The position numbers and the translations under genes are program-made. Source: Gavia stellata (lineage: Eukaryota > Chordata > Aves > Gaviiformes > Gaviidae). From it: 64,000 nucleotides of DNA. The stretch lies in contig NC_082617.1 in the NCBI RefSeq assembly GCF_030936135.1, positions 2,228,001 through 2,292,000 of the forward strand, in the 5' to 3' direction. How positions within the stretch are numbered: the first letter of the stretch is position 1; each line of letters begins with the position of its first letter. Shown here in pieces: positions 1 to 15,000 of the stretch. Below the pieces are notes generated by a model. It ran no database searches and was not told where the DNA came from. It saw nothing but the letters and a program-made list of their open reading frames with translations.

Positions 1-3000
1 CCCGGGACAGGGGTGGCATGGTGTTCTGGCTCCGCTTGCCAATCTCCGTGTACCTCTCCCAGCTGTTCAGTACCAGCCCATCATTCCCATCATACAGTAT
101 GTGGCAGCTCCGGCGCTGCTCGGGCCGCGGAGGCATGGTGCTGTTCTTTTCCCGCTTGTTGGGTGGTGACTGGAGGTCGTAGGCAGACTTGCAGGATGAT
201 CTGCGGATCATGCCTTCGTGTCCTGACTTGACCTGCGGAACGAGCCTCCAGACCAGTAGTATGATCTCAGTGGGACAGTTCCTGAAAGAGATGGCATGGG
301 GCAAGTCAGGGATGGGACAGTACGGAGTGAGGCACGCTGCATCATTTGGACAGCCATGAGCCCTGCAGTCCTTCCCCCCTCTAATGCCTCTGCCCCTGTC
401 CTGCCCTCCCCAGCCCCTGCATCCTTTCTTCTTCTACTCCAGAGAATCTTTTCCCAGTCTCCTGCATCCTTCAAAGACTTCCCCTTCCCATAGCCACTCA
501 AAGCTCCTGCTGCCCTGCCCTGGGCTCCCTCAAACCATCTCCCCCAGAGCCCGGCACTGATGCTTTGAGTGAATACTCACCGGATTTCGTGTGCCAGCTC
601 TACACATTTCCAGTGCTCCACAGGCTGCTCATTCAGCTGCAGCACTGTGTCGAGCTGCTGCAGACCGGCCTTTTCTGCTGGGCCACCTATGGAGAGAAGA
701 GACAAATGCCAGTCACCTGCCAGACAGAGAGCTGAGAGCATGAGGGGAGGAGAAGCCCTGGGGCTAGGAGACACCCAAATAGCTTCACAGGTCGCACCAC
801 TCACTCCTCCAAACCCAATCTGTTTCCTCTAACACCCACACCTGAAAATGAAGTGAGGCTAGCTGAGCCTGGAGCTTCACCTTCCGACATACATGCACAC
901 ACACACACACACAGAGCACCTGGGACGAAGTCATAAATGCTCTCTCAGACCTATTGCACGCACTTCGTGTGCTTCCTGGTGTAGAGTGGGGAGCACCAGG
1001 GTCCAACAGAGACACCAAGTCCATCCCACAAGTCCACACCAAGAGGATCTAGTCAGGCAATCAAGGGCTCCCGTGATCCTGCTCCCCTCTGTGCTCCGGT
1101 CTGAGACCCACTGCGGATCTTTCCGTAGGTCTCCCAACCAGCCAGGCAGCTCTCAGGTTGGAGAGGGAAGGGAACAAAATCTTTGCAAATTACTGCAACA
1201 CACTGCCAAAATAGTGACACAGCGCTAACCCCGTGGCCTCTGACACCATTAGAGGCAACAGAGCATTCATTAAGTGAAGTTTCTTCGAAGTAACCAGTCT
1301 TGCAAGGCATGGGAGCTTCTGAATCACAACATGCTCTGGGAAGCAAAAAAGGAGCAGAGTCATTCATTCAAATCAAGAGGGATAAAAATGATCTGATCTC
1401 TTACCAGAGTCCACTGCCTGCACACGGACTGGAGAGTCGCAGCAGATTGTGAAGCCAAACCCATCGCTTCCTCGAGGGATTGTAATCTGAAGAGAGACAC
1501 CAGAGTCACCCTGTTAAGTGGGAAAGCAGTCACTGCATGTGATCAGCGAGCATCCCCCCTTTCACCCACATGCAGCCCCACAGCCTTTGAAAATGCAGCC
1601 ACACGGCATTCCTAGGAGCGGTTGCAGAGCCCAAATGAACTGTCACAGTGAACGCTGTCACTCTGGGAACTGCACAGACAACGGGTCTCTCCCCTGCTGC
1701 AGCCAAAGGCGGGTGGAAAGGGTGCTAAAAAGCAATGCAAAATCGAGCTGAGGATCAACAGAGAGGAATGCCACAAAACGAGTGTTTTGATCATACACGT
1801 CTCCCCTCGCGACTCTTGCAAGTGTAAGGAAAGGTCTGATAAGGCGTTAGAAAGGAAAACCTGGCAGTCTGGCTCTGACACTGATTTCTAACACGGCTTC
1901 TCTAAGCAAGTCACTTAAACATTTCATTTCCAGTTGGGTAATACAGAAATAGCAGCGCTCCTCTGCTCCAGAGGAAGCCGCGAGGATCGGCACGCTCCTG
2001 CCTGCAAGGCATCTGTGCTGGAGCGGGCTCTGTATGCATCACCCCATTAGCTGGGGTGAGTATGTTTTCTCTCGCTGAGTTTGGAGAGGATGGATGCTGT
2101 GTTGATTTAGGCTCATTTCTCCTCCTGATTCAAGAAGCACTGAGCATATTAATAAAATTATATTTATTTTTTGATGTTGGCTTCCAGCAGCAGCTCAGCA
2201 TGGGAGTTCCTGTAAATACCTGATTATCCCCTAAGACATTTGTCAAGATCCTTGTTTTACTGACAGAGAAAAGAAAAGAAAAAATCCAACATATGACCTG
2301 TATTATTTTGAGAACAAACGGTCAGAGAAAAGACGAGGAATTTGGCAGAAGCTGCCAAGGAGGGGAACTGGTTCCTCGCTCCTTTACCATGGGAGGGCAA
2401 ACACAGTGAGCTTTCATTTCTCTGCACCTTGTCCCTGCTTGATTGCTCAGCATTAAATCAGGCTTCAGAAGAGAAACCGTCTTTCCCTGGCAGGATCAAA
2501 AAGTAGGTCCAGTCCCACTACACTGAGTATCTTTCTCTCCGGAGTTTGTTGGATCCTCAAACAGGGGAGGAGGCCGCTTGTGGCTCTGCGCCTTCAAACC
2601 AGCCTCACATCTCAAATACAAAGCACAGGGGATCTGAGTCCTGCAGAAGTGTTACCATTGGCACCTCAGGAGCCAGCCCAGCATCTCTCCCACCACGGAG
2701 ACTCCATGATCACCTTCCAGCCCAAAGCTCCCCCGGTACCGAGAGGTCTCTCACTCCTTCTCCCTGGGCTGGCTGGCTCTCGGCCACCACCAACGGAGAC
2801 ACCTTCCCCGTCCCACTAAATAGCAGCTTCTCACTGCTGATGGTTCATTTTCCTCAGCTCGCTGCTGATGGTTCACTTTCCTCAGCTCCCACCACCATGG
2901 CCATTACAGAGAGTTGAATGCCCATTTTTGCCGCTGTGCACAGAACTAAGAAACATGAGCATCTGACATAAGCTGGAAGGTGGGTGGCAAGGTGGTGAGA

Positions 3001-6000
3001 GACTCCAGCACCACGGAGGCTCACTGTACCCATAACTTTGTCAAAAAATGGAGAAGAAATTGTCAAACTAGAGAATTGAGGAGGTCTAAGACACAAATCA
3101 CAGTCAGTCATCAATACAAAGCAGAGCAGCATTCCTGCATGAGGCAGTCACTGTAGCCCTGATAAGAAGTGCGCGTTTTTAGTTAAGCTGGTTCTTTGTG
3201 CAATTCCCAATACACACTGTCCTCCACCACAGCTTTAGTGGGACTGTGAAAGAGTAGCACAGGAGTGCAGAGAAAAGCTGACTGTGAGCTGGGAGCCCCT
3301 CTCCAGACCATGGGGGGAAAATTGTGTTTGAAAGCGCAGGAGACTGGGACCTGTGCAAGCAAAACCGGCACCCGGCATCGCACACCGAGTGGGTCCAAGA
3401 GAACTCGTGCTGGCTTTTACAGAGCATCGCAATCTACTTCTCATAAGGCAAGTCGCCATTGGTTGTAACCAGCTTCAGGCAACACTTGATTCCCAAATAC
3501 GTTCACATTAAAACAACTTAAAAAAGAGAGAGTAGCAGCCTGGCAGAGACTTCGCTGCCTGCTGTGCCTGCCTCTCCTCTAATGAGTGGTAAATTGAGAC
3601 ACCACCTCACAGCTTAGCACTTTCATCGTCGGCATGCTACCCTCAAGTTACACAGTAAATGCTCCCCCTCTATCCCCAATTACACACTGCAGCAACAGGC
3701 AGAGATCAGCCAGAGACACGTATCTGAAGATGCTTTCCTTATATTCCCAATATTATCATTTACAAATTATAATGATAGCAAATCAATACCCTAGAAACAG
3801 CACACACAGAGCCCAGAAATGGCAAGAAAGCCCACAGACACTCGTAAACTTGAGCAAGACTTGCAGCAACATGCACACACGTGCTGCCACACAGATTTCT
3901 TTTTTCCACGGGAGATACAGACCTGCCTGTATCTCCGCTCCGAGCACACCTTGCAGAGTCCATTGAAGCGGTTCATGGCTGGAAAACCCTAAACTCGCCG
4001 TTAGCCCATGAAAATCCAGTTCTCCGAAGCAGCCGTAATCCCGATCTCCTTGTATCACCCGAGTGTGGAACAAACCACAGTCAAACTGGCATGACCGCCC
4101 ATGGGAACCCAGCTCCAGAGAAGAATGGCAGGAAGCCACCTTTCACCTCCCCAGCCCCTGTCTGTGCTGTATGCCGCTTTATGATAAGCCAGAGGGCTTC
4201 CTGAAAACCCTAACTGACAAGGAAGAGAGAGAGTTTTATATTAAAATTCCTGTCAACTATTTAGTATTCCCTAGTCCCTACTCTGTTGATGTGGCTTTTG
4301 TTCCCGCGGCATTCTTCAGCCGCACGGAGCACTTTGTTATTGCAATGTTCTCACAAACACTTTGAGGATGTTTAAGCGGCGTTTCACAAGCACCGGCTGT
4401 GCGAGCTCCACTTCATTAAAAAGACAGCTTGCACTCGTTACACTCATAAAGGATAAGAGAAACTTTTTTAAAAAAAAAGAAAAAAAAAGAAAAAGCGGAG
4501 TTTGTTTTTGAAAGCACAGACCCAGAGGATACGCACGTCCCAATGCTTTGTGCTCACAGAGTCACGGAGGGGGAAGCAGAGAGGTCAACTGAATTGCACC
4601 CATGGTGTAATTTTGGAATTAAAGACAAAGAGAAACTCTTAACCCAGCCAGCAGCGGGGCACAAAGCAGGACTCGGCAAGTCTGCACCGTGCAGCCCCGA
4701 TTGCCAGCGCTGCGGCACAACCCCTTGGAGACAGGCTGCAACAGAGAAGAAAGCACCTTCCACACTCCTACATGAGGATGGAAAAGAGAGGAAAGGCTCA
4801 AGGGAACCCAAACCCCGGGCTCCCTTGCACAGCAGCTGGGGTGGCAGGGCCGGGGAAGGCTGGGGAGGGAGCGCAAGGAGCCCCGGCATTCCCAGGGGAG
4901 CCGGCAGCGTGGTGGGGCCGTCGGAGGCGCTGCCTGGGGCCGCTCCGGGCGCATTGTCCCAGCCTGCCACGCCGCCAGGCTGGAGCTGGAAGGAGGATCG
5001 GTCTTCCTTCCCAGCCACCATCTTTCAAGTCAGTGGCGACTGCCGGAGAGGAAGGGAGGAGAGGGGCGCTGGCTTTGTTTGTCTTGCTCAATCCTACGCT
5101 TTAAAACAAATAACCGAAAATGCAGCTGAGGGAAGCAGCAAAGCGGAATTCGGCACAGATAAATCACGGGGACGGCTGAGCCCAATTTCCGATGCAGGCC
5201 ATGTGTTTGTGTTCCCATTTCCCATCCTTGCCTTTCCTATAAATCACTGAGGCTCCACTATGGGCCTTTCCCTTCCCAGAGCAAACGGCCCTGAAAGGAG
5301 GAGGGGACCAGACGCACCCGTCCACAGAGACACGGAGACGGCCAGGGACTGATGCTGTGTGGCAGGCAGCCGGTCAGCCCTGTCCCCGTTGCTCCCAGTC
5401 CCCATTGCTCCCAGTCAATGGCTGGTGCTTTGTCTCTGTGGCAATATACTGGAAAAACAGGAGGTCCCTGTATAGTAATGGGGAGTGAGTGTGGGGTTAC
5501 TACCCACATCACCCACCTCCACCAATTGGTGCTCAGTCGGGATAACTAATTGCCTATGAAAGCCATGGTGTCAACAGGGAGATGACACAGCTCCCACCTC
5601 AGCATCACCCTCACTAATACTCTGTCCCTTGGCTCATTTGAAACCCCTCCATGCAGGCTCTGCTGCCAGCCAGCTCCCAAGGCCACGTCTTTGCATCCCT
5701 GGTGGGTCATAGCCCTGTCATACCTACCTTCAGCTGCTTCATGGTCACAGCATCCTGGCTTTCCTGCACTGCACCCTGATTTCCCAACACCAGATCTAAA
5801 AAAAAACAGAAAAAAAAGGGAAAGGCCATATCAGCCTGACAGCACACGTCTCCTGACAATCTCTTTCCTTCCACACTGCATCTACACACTGTATGTAAGA
5901 TCTTTACATGTCATGGGCACATCTTCTCCAGGCTGGGGCAGCCCTGCATGGCAGCAGCTGTGGGGTGGTGGCACATCTGGGACAGGCGCTGCTGTCTCAC

Positions 6001-9000
6001 ACTGCTCTGTGCCAGCCTGTCCTCCTCCACACACGCTGGCAGCACAGCAAGAACAAGTCAGGAGAAAAAGCTCCCCACCATCCTGCACAGACCCCAGGAG
6101 CCAGAGTCTGGCCATGGGATCAGCCCCAAGTGTGAGAGGCAGGAATCAGCATGATGAAAGGCCAAGCAGGAGGGAGAGACATGACTGCAATGTCGGGGTC
6201 CCCACAGAGCCCCAGAAAGCCACAGGTAAGCAGGAGCGAGGGTTGAAGGGGAGAGCTCGGTGCCTGTGCAGAGCTTGCTGAACCAGCCAGGATCTCCCCC
6301 ACGCCAGTCCTTTGGGTTCCCAGTGCCCACTGAGCATCACGGGGCTGAGAAGTGCTCATGGGGGCATAGGTGCCATGGGGCTGGGGGCTGCTCCATGCCA
6401 GCACAGGGACAGACACAAGGGTGACTCCTCTTCCAAACCTTGCCAACATCCCAGTGGGGAGACACACCTCTGCTCTGCTTCAGCCGCCGCATGGCCACCT
6501 TCAGGTGCTTAGTCCTGCCCAGGTCCTCCCCGAGGAGATAGTACCAGCCGCTGATCTCCTGCATGAGAGGAAAGCAGCTGTCAATGCAGGAGCAGATACT
6601 CACCCCTGTTTAACTCAGTCTGGTTGCCCATAGCCCCAGAGGGGTCCCATCGCAGGAGCTGCCCCAGGCCAGTACACAGGGGCTGCCCAGACTTGCTCGC
6701 ACACAGAGGCACAGCCTGAAGTCCTTCTCTTAGGATACAGCAACAGCTAAAATTCCATCCCCGCTGCAAAAAGGGACCAAGCATCACCAAAGTAACAAGC
6801 TTCTAGGTTTTTAGAGGGAGACAAGGTGCAGAAAAACAGCCAGTCTCCGGTAAAGCCATCTATATCATGTTTGCAGCAGCTGGCAGTCTCGCAGGGAGCA
6901 CAAAGCTCCCTGCCTTATTGCCAGAGGAGGATGTCCAAACCAGCCTTCAGCAGTGCTGGGTGCTCCTCAGTGGGGCTCCTTTCCCTCTGTCCCGTACCCA
7001 TGCAGCCAGGGCAGCGAAGGGGACAGAGCTGACCTTGGCAATCCCTCGCCTCTCTTCCAGGGAGCTGCCGCTGTCTCCCATTGCTCCCCAGGCAGCCAGC
7101 AGAAGCTGGAGGGACCAACCATCCTGGACCAAGCCCAGGAGTCGGCTGGGGTTGCAGGAACCATGTTCCCAGCGGCCAGAGGAAGGGGCCCATTTTAAAA
7201 TGAGTGTTTTAAATCCACAATGAGTAAACCGAGGAGAGGGGGGAATATCCAGCAGCGTCATGCAGCACCCAGGAGACAGGGTCAGCTCATCTCAGCCCCA
7301 GCTGAGGTCCTGGGCAGAACACACAGCCCCAGCATCCTCCTCCCATCTCTGCCAGAGTAGGGTGCTGTGCATGGGTGCTATACACACGAACACTCTATCC
7401 TCTCTGCACGCAATGACACCTTGTGAAACTCACTGCCAAAATCTGACAAGGAGGGGACATCTTTGGGGAGGCCAAATATGACCAGAGCAGAGGCTCTTCC
7501 TGGGGAGAGCTGCAGTTTAGAGCTGCTCTGCCTATTTATCTTCACTTATAAAAAAGCTGCATCTCACTTGTCCAAATTCCAGAGGAGGCCATGCTCAAGC
7601 TACCTCTTACCCTCTTCTCACGTCATTGCCACAAATAGCTCCTTTTTAACCTCTTGCTAGGGAGTAAATTTCCACACCTCAGGTGATGTATTAACACTTT
7701 CACGAATCCCTTCCAGCTTGCCAAGTTACTCTGATGGGACAACACCAGACCAGGGCTGTCCAGGGATGAAATCCCTAACCACTGGCAGCTAGGATGAAAC
7801 ATTTCTACGTTTTAGTGGGTCAGTGGGAGTCATTTACAGCAGTAGCCTTGCAGGCTTCTTTAGGAAGGCAAATCCAGCTGATGTGAAAGCTGTATTACCA
7901 AGCAGCAGCCAGGCTGGGGCAGCAGTACTGTGACCAAATCCGCAGCAGTGGGGACATGGATTCTGGAACAGAGACAGCCTGGCAGCACCGCTGCCTCCAG
8001 GAACAGCCTGAGACCTCTGTATTTGCCCTTTCCCCACCACCACCTCGGCTGCTGAAGCCCTGGCTGCTGAGTGCAGGAAATCAGGCAGACAACTCCTCGG
8101 AGGAGCGTGTCCCCACCATTGCACCCACTTGGCCACCACCCAGCGGCCATGTGTCAGATGTGACATATGCCAGCAGGCTGAGTGAGGCTGGCCTCATCTC
8201 CTGTCCCCCAGGCAGCACTCGCTGGGGCCACCCCTCTGCACCCCCAGTTGCTGCTATTCTCTGTGTCCCCGCAGAAGGGAGCGATGGTCCCTTGTCCTAG
8301 GATCCCTCCTCTAACAGCCTCCCCCTCCATCAATCACACCAAAACCAGTCTGACAGTGGCCATCCATACCAGGAATGACACCAGAAAACTCCCTGGGCAC
8401 CTTCAGAGCATCTTTGTCCCATGGTGGGAGAAGCCTGCTCCCACCCCAAGGGTGCACTACATCCACCCACCAACCTGAGAGAGTCAGGCCCCAGACCCAC
8501 ACGCTGCGCTCCGGCATGGAGGTACCTTGTCCAGGGTCAGGAGGGACTTGACACCAAAGCTCATGCAGCCAATCAGTTCACTCTGTCTGCAGGAGAGCCA
8601 GAGACTGTCAGCACACACTTGTTGAAAACTTCCCGGGGACCAGCTCCCCACATGCACCCCTTTGCAGGCACCCCGCAAACATCCCTGTTCATGCCAGGAC
8701 CTGGGCAATGCCCAGGACATGCTTCCCTCTCCGTGCTTTGAGCAAGCGTGGCATAACCGCACAGCTCAGCTGCGGCAGGCAGCAGGGGCAAAGAGGAGCT
8801 GGGCTGAAGCACCCTGGTCACCTGCAGCCTACGTGATGCTGGCAGGAGCTTGGCCAAGGAGGCAGATGCCACTTGCCTGAACAGGCAGCAGAGCCTGCGA
8901 GGTGCCAGACCCCTTGCTGCTGGGTTTTCCCCCTCACTGCATTGCCCCCAGAGGTAGGGAAAGTCCCCAGCCCAGAGCCAGGCTCCAGCCCCACTTGGCT

Positions 9001-12000
9001 TTAGCCAGCAGTGCAGGCGTGAGTAGCTGCAGGATTTTTAAATGCTGGTCCAGCTGATGGCAGCAGCAATGCTGACAGAGAGCAGCAAGGGCAGGATTTC
9101 CTCTCCGCCAGCCTGCACGCGGCATGGTGCTCACCAGCCCGGGCTGCCCATGAGAACGACCCTGGCCAGGGCACCCCAGCAGGTCCCAGTCCCAGCCCTG
9201 CTGCTCAGTTCCCCCTGCCTCACTGGCCCACAGCCTCCATGCAGGGCAACCCTGATGTCAGGGCCAGCCCTCGAGGCCCAGGGCGCTGCAGGAGCTCACG
9301 TGGGGTGGCCAGAGCAGATGGCAGGTTCGCTGCCACACCAGCCCCATTTGAAAGAGACTGTATGGCAGGCTGGCAGCCACTTACCTGGAATTTCTCTCTC
9401 GGTTCCAGACTGTGACCAGGAGACGTTTCTGCTCATCCTCCTCTTGTACCGGGCTGTAACAAACAGAGGGGACATTCCGTGAGCACCGATCTTCCCCAGG
9501 AGTGCTCAAGAACAGCTGCCCTCGCAGCCAGAGATCCCTCTCCCTCCTCAGGCAGGTATTCTGCTCCATTCTGTGCACAGAACACTGCAGCATCACCCTA
9601 AATGGCAACCTCCTCAAACGAGCCACTGTTGCACTAATTCACTCATTCCTGACAGACAGCTGCAAAGGGATGTGACCTCTCCCGGACAGGCGCTGGGGAC
9701 ACCACTAAGGTGGTTTAAGGGGAAAAATAATCTTGCAGAAAGACACACATCCAACAACAAAGGGTAAATGCAAGTAAGAAGCCACATTTCATGCTCTGAA
9801 ACAACCATCCTGTGCCAGATTAAATGCTGCATGGGGACAGAGGTCTGACCCAGACTGGTTGGCTAGTAACGACAAGCTCTACCGAAACACGAGCTATACA
9901 GCTCCTTTCCCATGCAGAGACATGCTGTAACTATAGGAAATCCGTTTACCTTCCTCATTCATACCGATGCCCAGACTATTGCAGGCGCAAGGTATAGGAA
10001 ATGGAGTGTGTTTGCCCAACTCCTGCCCAGCAAGAAAATCCAACCGTGCAGGAGCACCACTGCCATGCTGTGTGCTGACAGCTTTGTGAGCCTCCGCAGA
10101 GCTCTGCCCAAAAGTTCAAGGCATTTCAGCTATAAAAAACAGCAGAATAATGTCTGACACTCCTCATCTCAACAGCGGACCTGCTCATGCGTGATGCATG
10201 TTTTCTTCACATCATAATGCAAAAGCAAACACGGGGTTTTGGCTTCGAGAGGGTGCCCCAGGACAGTGGCCATGTGGGTCCCCCACTGCTCAGTGTGAAC
10301 ATGGAGCTAACGGATGGGTCAGAGCTACCCCTGCCCTGTCATACTTACAAAAGAAAGTGCTCATGGAAGACAGGATTTTTGCTGTCTCTCACAGTCTTCG
10401 TCTTTTGCCTGCGTTTCCAGTCAGCATCTGGCACTATTGACATCTTTACAGAGGAAAACAAGCGGTGTGTTAGCACTCTCAAAGCAAGCACAGGCACACA
10501 GCTGCCAGATCTGCCACTGCAAGGGCAGAAGACGGGGACAGTCACTCTTGTGGATGGCTAAGCCTCAAAGATCCAGCTGAGCCTGTACTAACGGGTGGTT
10601 TAGATCACTTTACCCTACGCGTGTCAAGTAATTGTGTTACAAAACTCCTCGAGGCAGAGGAGGGAAGGAAAGGAGAAGGGCAGAAAAATCAAGGACTGAT
10701 GTACACAAATGTTGCTGGCCGGTCTCTGACTTAAAGCCCCCTCGTAGTGGAGATGGTCCCTGTGCTGTGCACACCGCGGTGGGAGCAGCCTGCCAAGGTG
10801 ACCTCCAGGAGAGCCCAGAGCCACACTGTGCTGGCCACACACCCCTCCTTGCCAGTCCTTGGGCACCCAGTGGGATGCTCTTGCAATGAAAAGTCGACGC
10901 AGCCCTTAGCAGGGTCCCATCCTCCGCTTTTCCGGCTCCATGCAGACACCATGCCAACAAAACCCATGAGCCCTCCAGCACTGGGCAAGAGACCAGCCAC
11001 CTCCTTGCACGCTGTGGGTGCTCAGCCAGAGCAGGACAGAGGAGGAACAGGAAGGAACAGGCAGCCCAGAGCATGCTTGGAAAAGCCAACCCCGAAACAC
11101 CAAGAAAGCCAAAGCTCCCTGAGCAAAGCCCCAGGAGAACTCACCTTCACATAGGAGTTGCATGTCTGGTACTCCTTTCCTATCAGACCTTTTGCTTCCA
11201 TGACTGGAAAGGAAATGAAACAGTCAAGCCCCAAAGCAGCAGGGAAGGCATCTTTCTGCACCGCGGCACTCTGCACCATTGGATGCCCCCTCCTCGTGGG
11301 GCCGAACCCCCCTCCCACCCCAACAGAATCCTGCACGCACCTCCCCAGCAGCCCAGTCTCACTGGGCACCCACAAACAGGTGAAGGGGTTTATTGTATTT
11401 TTTCTTTAATATACGGTGCTATAAATACAAGCGTCTGTAGGTGAGGTTGGCAGCAGATGCAGTTCAGCATCCGAATGGCAAATTGCATTTCATTTGCCTG
11501 ACTTCACACAGCTCTGGGCTCCCTGTCCCAGAGCCAAACGTATCATCAAGTTAAATATCAATGGCTGCATCCTGATGGCAGCCCTGCTAGCAGGGACTTA
11601 GCATTGCACCGCTGCCGACAGTTGAGAACCATGCGCTTCGCAGCCGTGCGGCTGGAGGCAATAGATGTGCAGCAGAGTCTGGATAGCCCAGGACCGGCTG
11701 TCGGAACGAGGCTAAGCTCCCTCCTAACAAGCCCAGCAAGGCAGCAGTGACTTTGCCTTTGTCAAGAGACATACACGTGCTCCTAATAAACACGGTCAGC
11801 CTGACAGAAACCCCAGTGCACAAGAGGAAAAGGGTTCTGCAAGACTCTCTGGTGCAGTTTGCAAGGTTCCTCCACAACATGCTGCACCAAGACCTTCCTC
11901 CTCCAGCCAGACCTGCTTTGGGTTTAAAGACGTCGGGGTGGAGAATGAAAAAGTAAGATGGATCACCCCACATCGCCCAGTCCCCTCCTGCCCACACCGA

Positions 12001-15000
12001 GTACCCTGAGCATCCGGCATATGCAGCGGGATGTCAGTTCCCAGACCTTAAGCCTCCTTTCCCTCTTTGCTGGACCATTTCCCTCTTCCCAGACCCTCTT
12101 TTGGAGATGGCATCAGAATGAGACAGTGACCCGCACCCAGCTCATGCTGGGGTTGCTCCAGATGGAGGGATTTGGGGTAAAGTCTATGCTAGACCCTCAG
12201 AACCACACACAGCTTGGAAGGAGAAAAAAAAAAAAACACCACCACATTTTCCTGATGTTGTTTCTTTACAAAGCTTGCCTGCACAGCTGGAAAAGGGCAG
12301 CAAGCTCTCGTGGCTGCCAAGTGGAGAAGAGCTGGGGCTGCACATGGCTCGGCCAGACTCTACAGCCTCACCAGGCTCAGCCCATCCTCTGCCTCCATTT
12401 CATTACATCCAGGCAGGGGTGAGGCTGGGCTGTAAGGTGGGATGTTGTCTTTTCCATCCCCTCCTGCCCTGCCACAAAGGTCTCTGGAGTGGGGGTGCCT
12501 TCCCCTCAAAGCACGGCCAGCCCGAAGGGCACTGAGAGTCCCAGGGCTCTGCTTTCCCCTTTCACCCTACAGAGTCCAAATCCAGGGCAGCAACGAGCCT
12601 GCTCTGTTCACAGGGTGGGAATTTTTACTCTGACCATTTCAAACTCCTGGCTTTTTCCTTGATTCTTTAACCATTTACTTATCATGAAGCCCTGACGAGC
12701 CCCTGGTAGAAAGAGCTCTGTGTCAGGAGACCAGGACACATCCTTCACTGCGGGAGCAATCCCAAGTGTCTCCAGACAGGTTTTTCCTAAAGAAAAGAGC
12801 TAGTTCTGACACTCTCATTGGCCTTTCTAATGAACAGCATTAAAGCTGGAGTGACACAGTTCCCTGGGACCTGCCTCATGGCTGCGATGGAGCCGGTGTC
12901 CTGCTGCATTGCTCAGCTGCACCAGTACCCAGCAGTGGTGGCCAGGCCTGAGTCCCCAGAGAAAGAATCTTGTCCACAGAGAAAGAATCTTGTCCCCAGT
13001 GGGATGTGCCATGGCTTGAGGGACAGAAACCCGAGCCTGGACCAGGTGAAATACTTTTGTTGAAGAAATATTGCTGCTGCTAAAAAAAATAATAATGCAG
13101 TACTTGGGGGTACCAGAACAATTTGGAAATCCTGGCAAATGTTTTTGGTCAATGTAAAAGATGTTTCAGTGGAGACAAAGCATTTCAGATTTTCTTTTCC
13201 AAATTATATTTGCCTTTTTTCTCTTCACATGGAGTTCGAGAAAAAAAAATTATACAAGTGGACACAAAATGCACTATGGTCACATGGAAATTAAGGTCTT
13301 CAGAAATTTCAGTTTGGCCTCTATATCAAAGAGCTCCCAGTTGTGCCACTCTACCACAGAGTTCTTCTCAACAGCTGCCGTGAAGCTCCAAAGAGCTTGA
13401 AGAAAGGGCATGGAAGTGCTGTTCCCATCACTAGCCCACCATGGCTCTGGGGCCACCTCACCACACACCCCAGGCAGATACTCACTGTGCAGCACCAGGA
13501 TCCGGCCCTGCACCTCGATGGACAGCTTCAGCTGGCCTAGAAGAAAGCAGAGGAGAGACGGTGAAAGCCCCTCAGCAGTGCAGGGACCCCATGGCTCTGA
13601 GGCTTGCACGGGGCCAAACCCATCCTGCTTCCCCTCCTCTGGGCACAGGGGCATCACTCAGGGAGCCGAGGGGAAAGAGGTGGGAGGAAATATCTTCTGC
13701 TACCAAGAATGTCTTACGGCTCCAGATGCAAAAACATTCCAGGAAAACCTGAATACTGTTTTCTTAGCACACAGTAAACTCTGATGGCAGGAGGCACCAG
13801 CCCGTGGTAGAGGGGAAGTGGGAGCACCAAGATGAAACAGGCGCTGTGGGATGAATTAGCCCTTGTTTCACAGAGATGCAGCACGCTCAAATCCTCCCCC
13901 CAGCCCGGATTCAACTTCCCCTTTGCCTCTCCCCTGAGCTTCTGTGCGGGCAAGGGGCTGTCACCCCTGCAGAAGGTGACAGCAGGCCAAGCTGCAGACG
14001 GCCTGGACGAAGGCCAAGGACAACCGGTGCCTTTGGTGGCAGGAACATGCCGGCACAGGGTCAGCCAAGGCTGGCCCCGCTGGGGGAACCTGGGCCATGG
14101 CACTAACCCGCTTTCATCCATCCACTGCTGCAGGACCCCGCTCCATGCACGCCTCCTCCCTTCTTGCCCTGCTGCCTGCCTCATCTGTCCAGGGTGGTTT
14201 GGGGGAAATGGAAAAGCCTTAAAAACCCCTTTGCTGACTGTCACATCCAGCAACAGTTTGTTATCACCAGCACCATCGAGCAGAGAAGGCGCAGCAACAA
14301 GGACTAACGCAGCACTGCCCGCAGCACAAATCCAGCCCCCAGCAGTCGAAGCACAGCGAGAGCTCCCACGTTGTAGCCTCCTGCATTTCCTGGGGATCCC
14401 AGGCAGTACGGGCTGGTGAGCAGACAGGTAATCTCCTAAAACCAGGAGTCAATACTTGCTTTAATCTAGGACTAAACAAGAATGGTTTCAGTCATGTGTT
14501 TTGACACTGAATAACTGTCAGGTAGCCAACGAGGCCAGGAGCAGCCAGCCCCCAGGGAAGAGCAATTCTCCACCATCCTGCAATCCTTCGGCCGCAGAGC
14601 CGGGGAGCTTGGCACCAGGCGGGACCCCTGGCTCCCAGTGACGCAGCACCTCCGGGGAAGTGCCTGGCTCCCCGCACAACAGCGCCAAAACCTTTAATTG
14701 AGAAGGTGGTGGTAGGGGAGAGCCTTGAGGAGCTACATGAAAGAAACATGACTTTGGAGCAGGTCTGGATGGAGATACCCCTTGCTCCCGATGCACTGGC
14801 TTACCCACAGCCATCCACCAAGCCAGGAAGCAGGACCTGCCTGCCCGCGGTGCCTGGCTCCGCACTGCCTGCCAAGCCTTGCAGGGGACCTGCTGCCCAT
14901 CGGCATCGTGAGCAGAGCGAGGAGCAAAGTCAAGAGATCAAAGTCATTAACAGGCCAAAAGAGCAGATCTTAGTAAGACCCCAGGGGCATCCACTTCCGC

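Noticed and set aside
208-501. 97-codon minus-strand ORF at the left edge
   Set aside because: It is in a different frame from the real RGS3 exon 281-1 and is a shadow.
4543-5250. 235-codon plus-strand ORF inside an RGS3 intron
   Set aside because: No domain, no similarity recalled and low-complexity composition; other frames are also open here.
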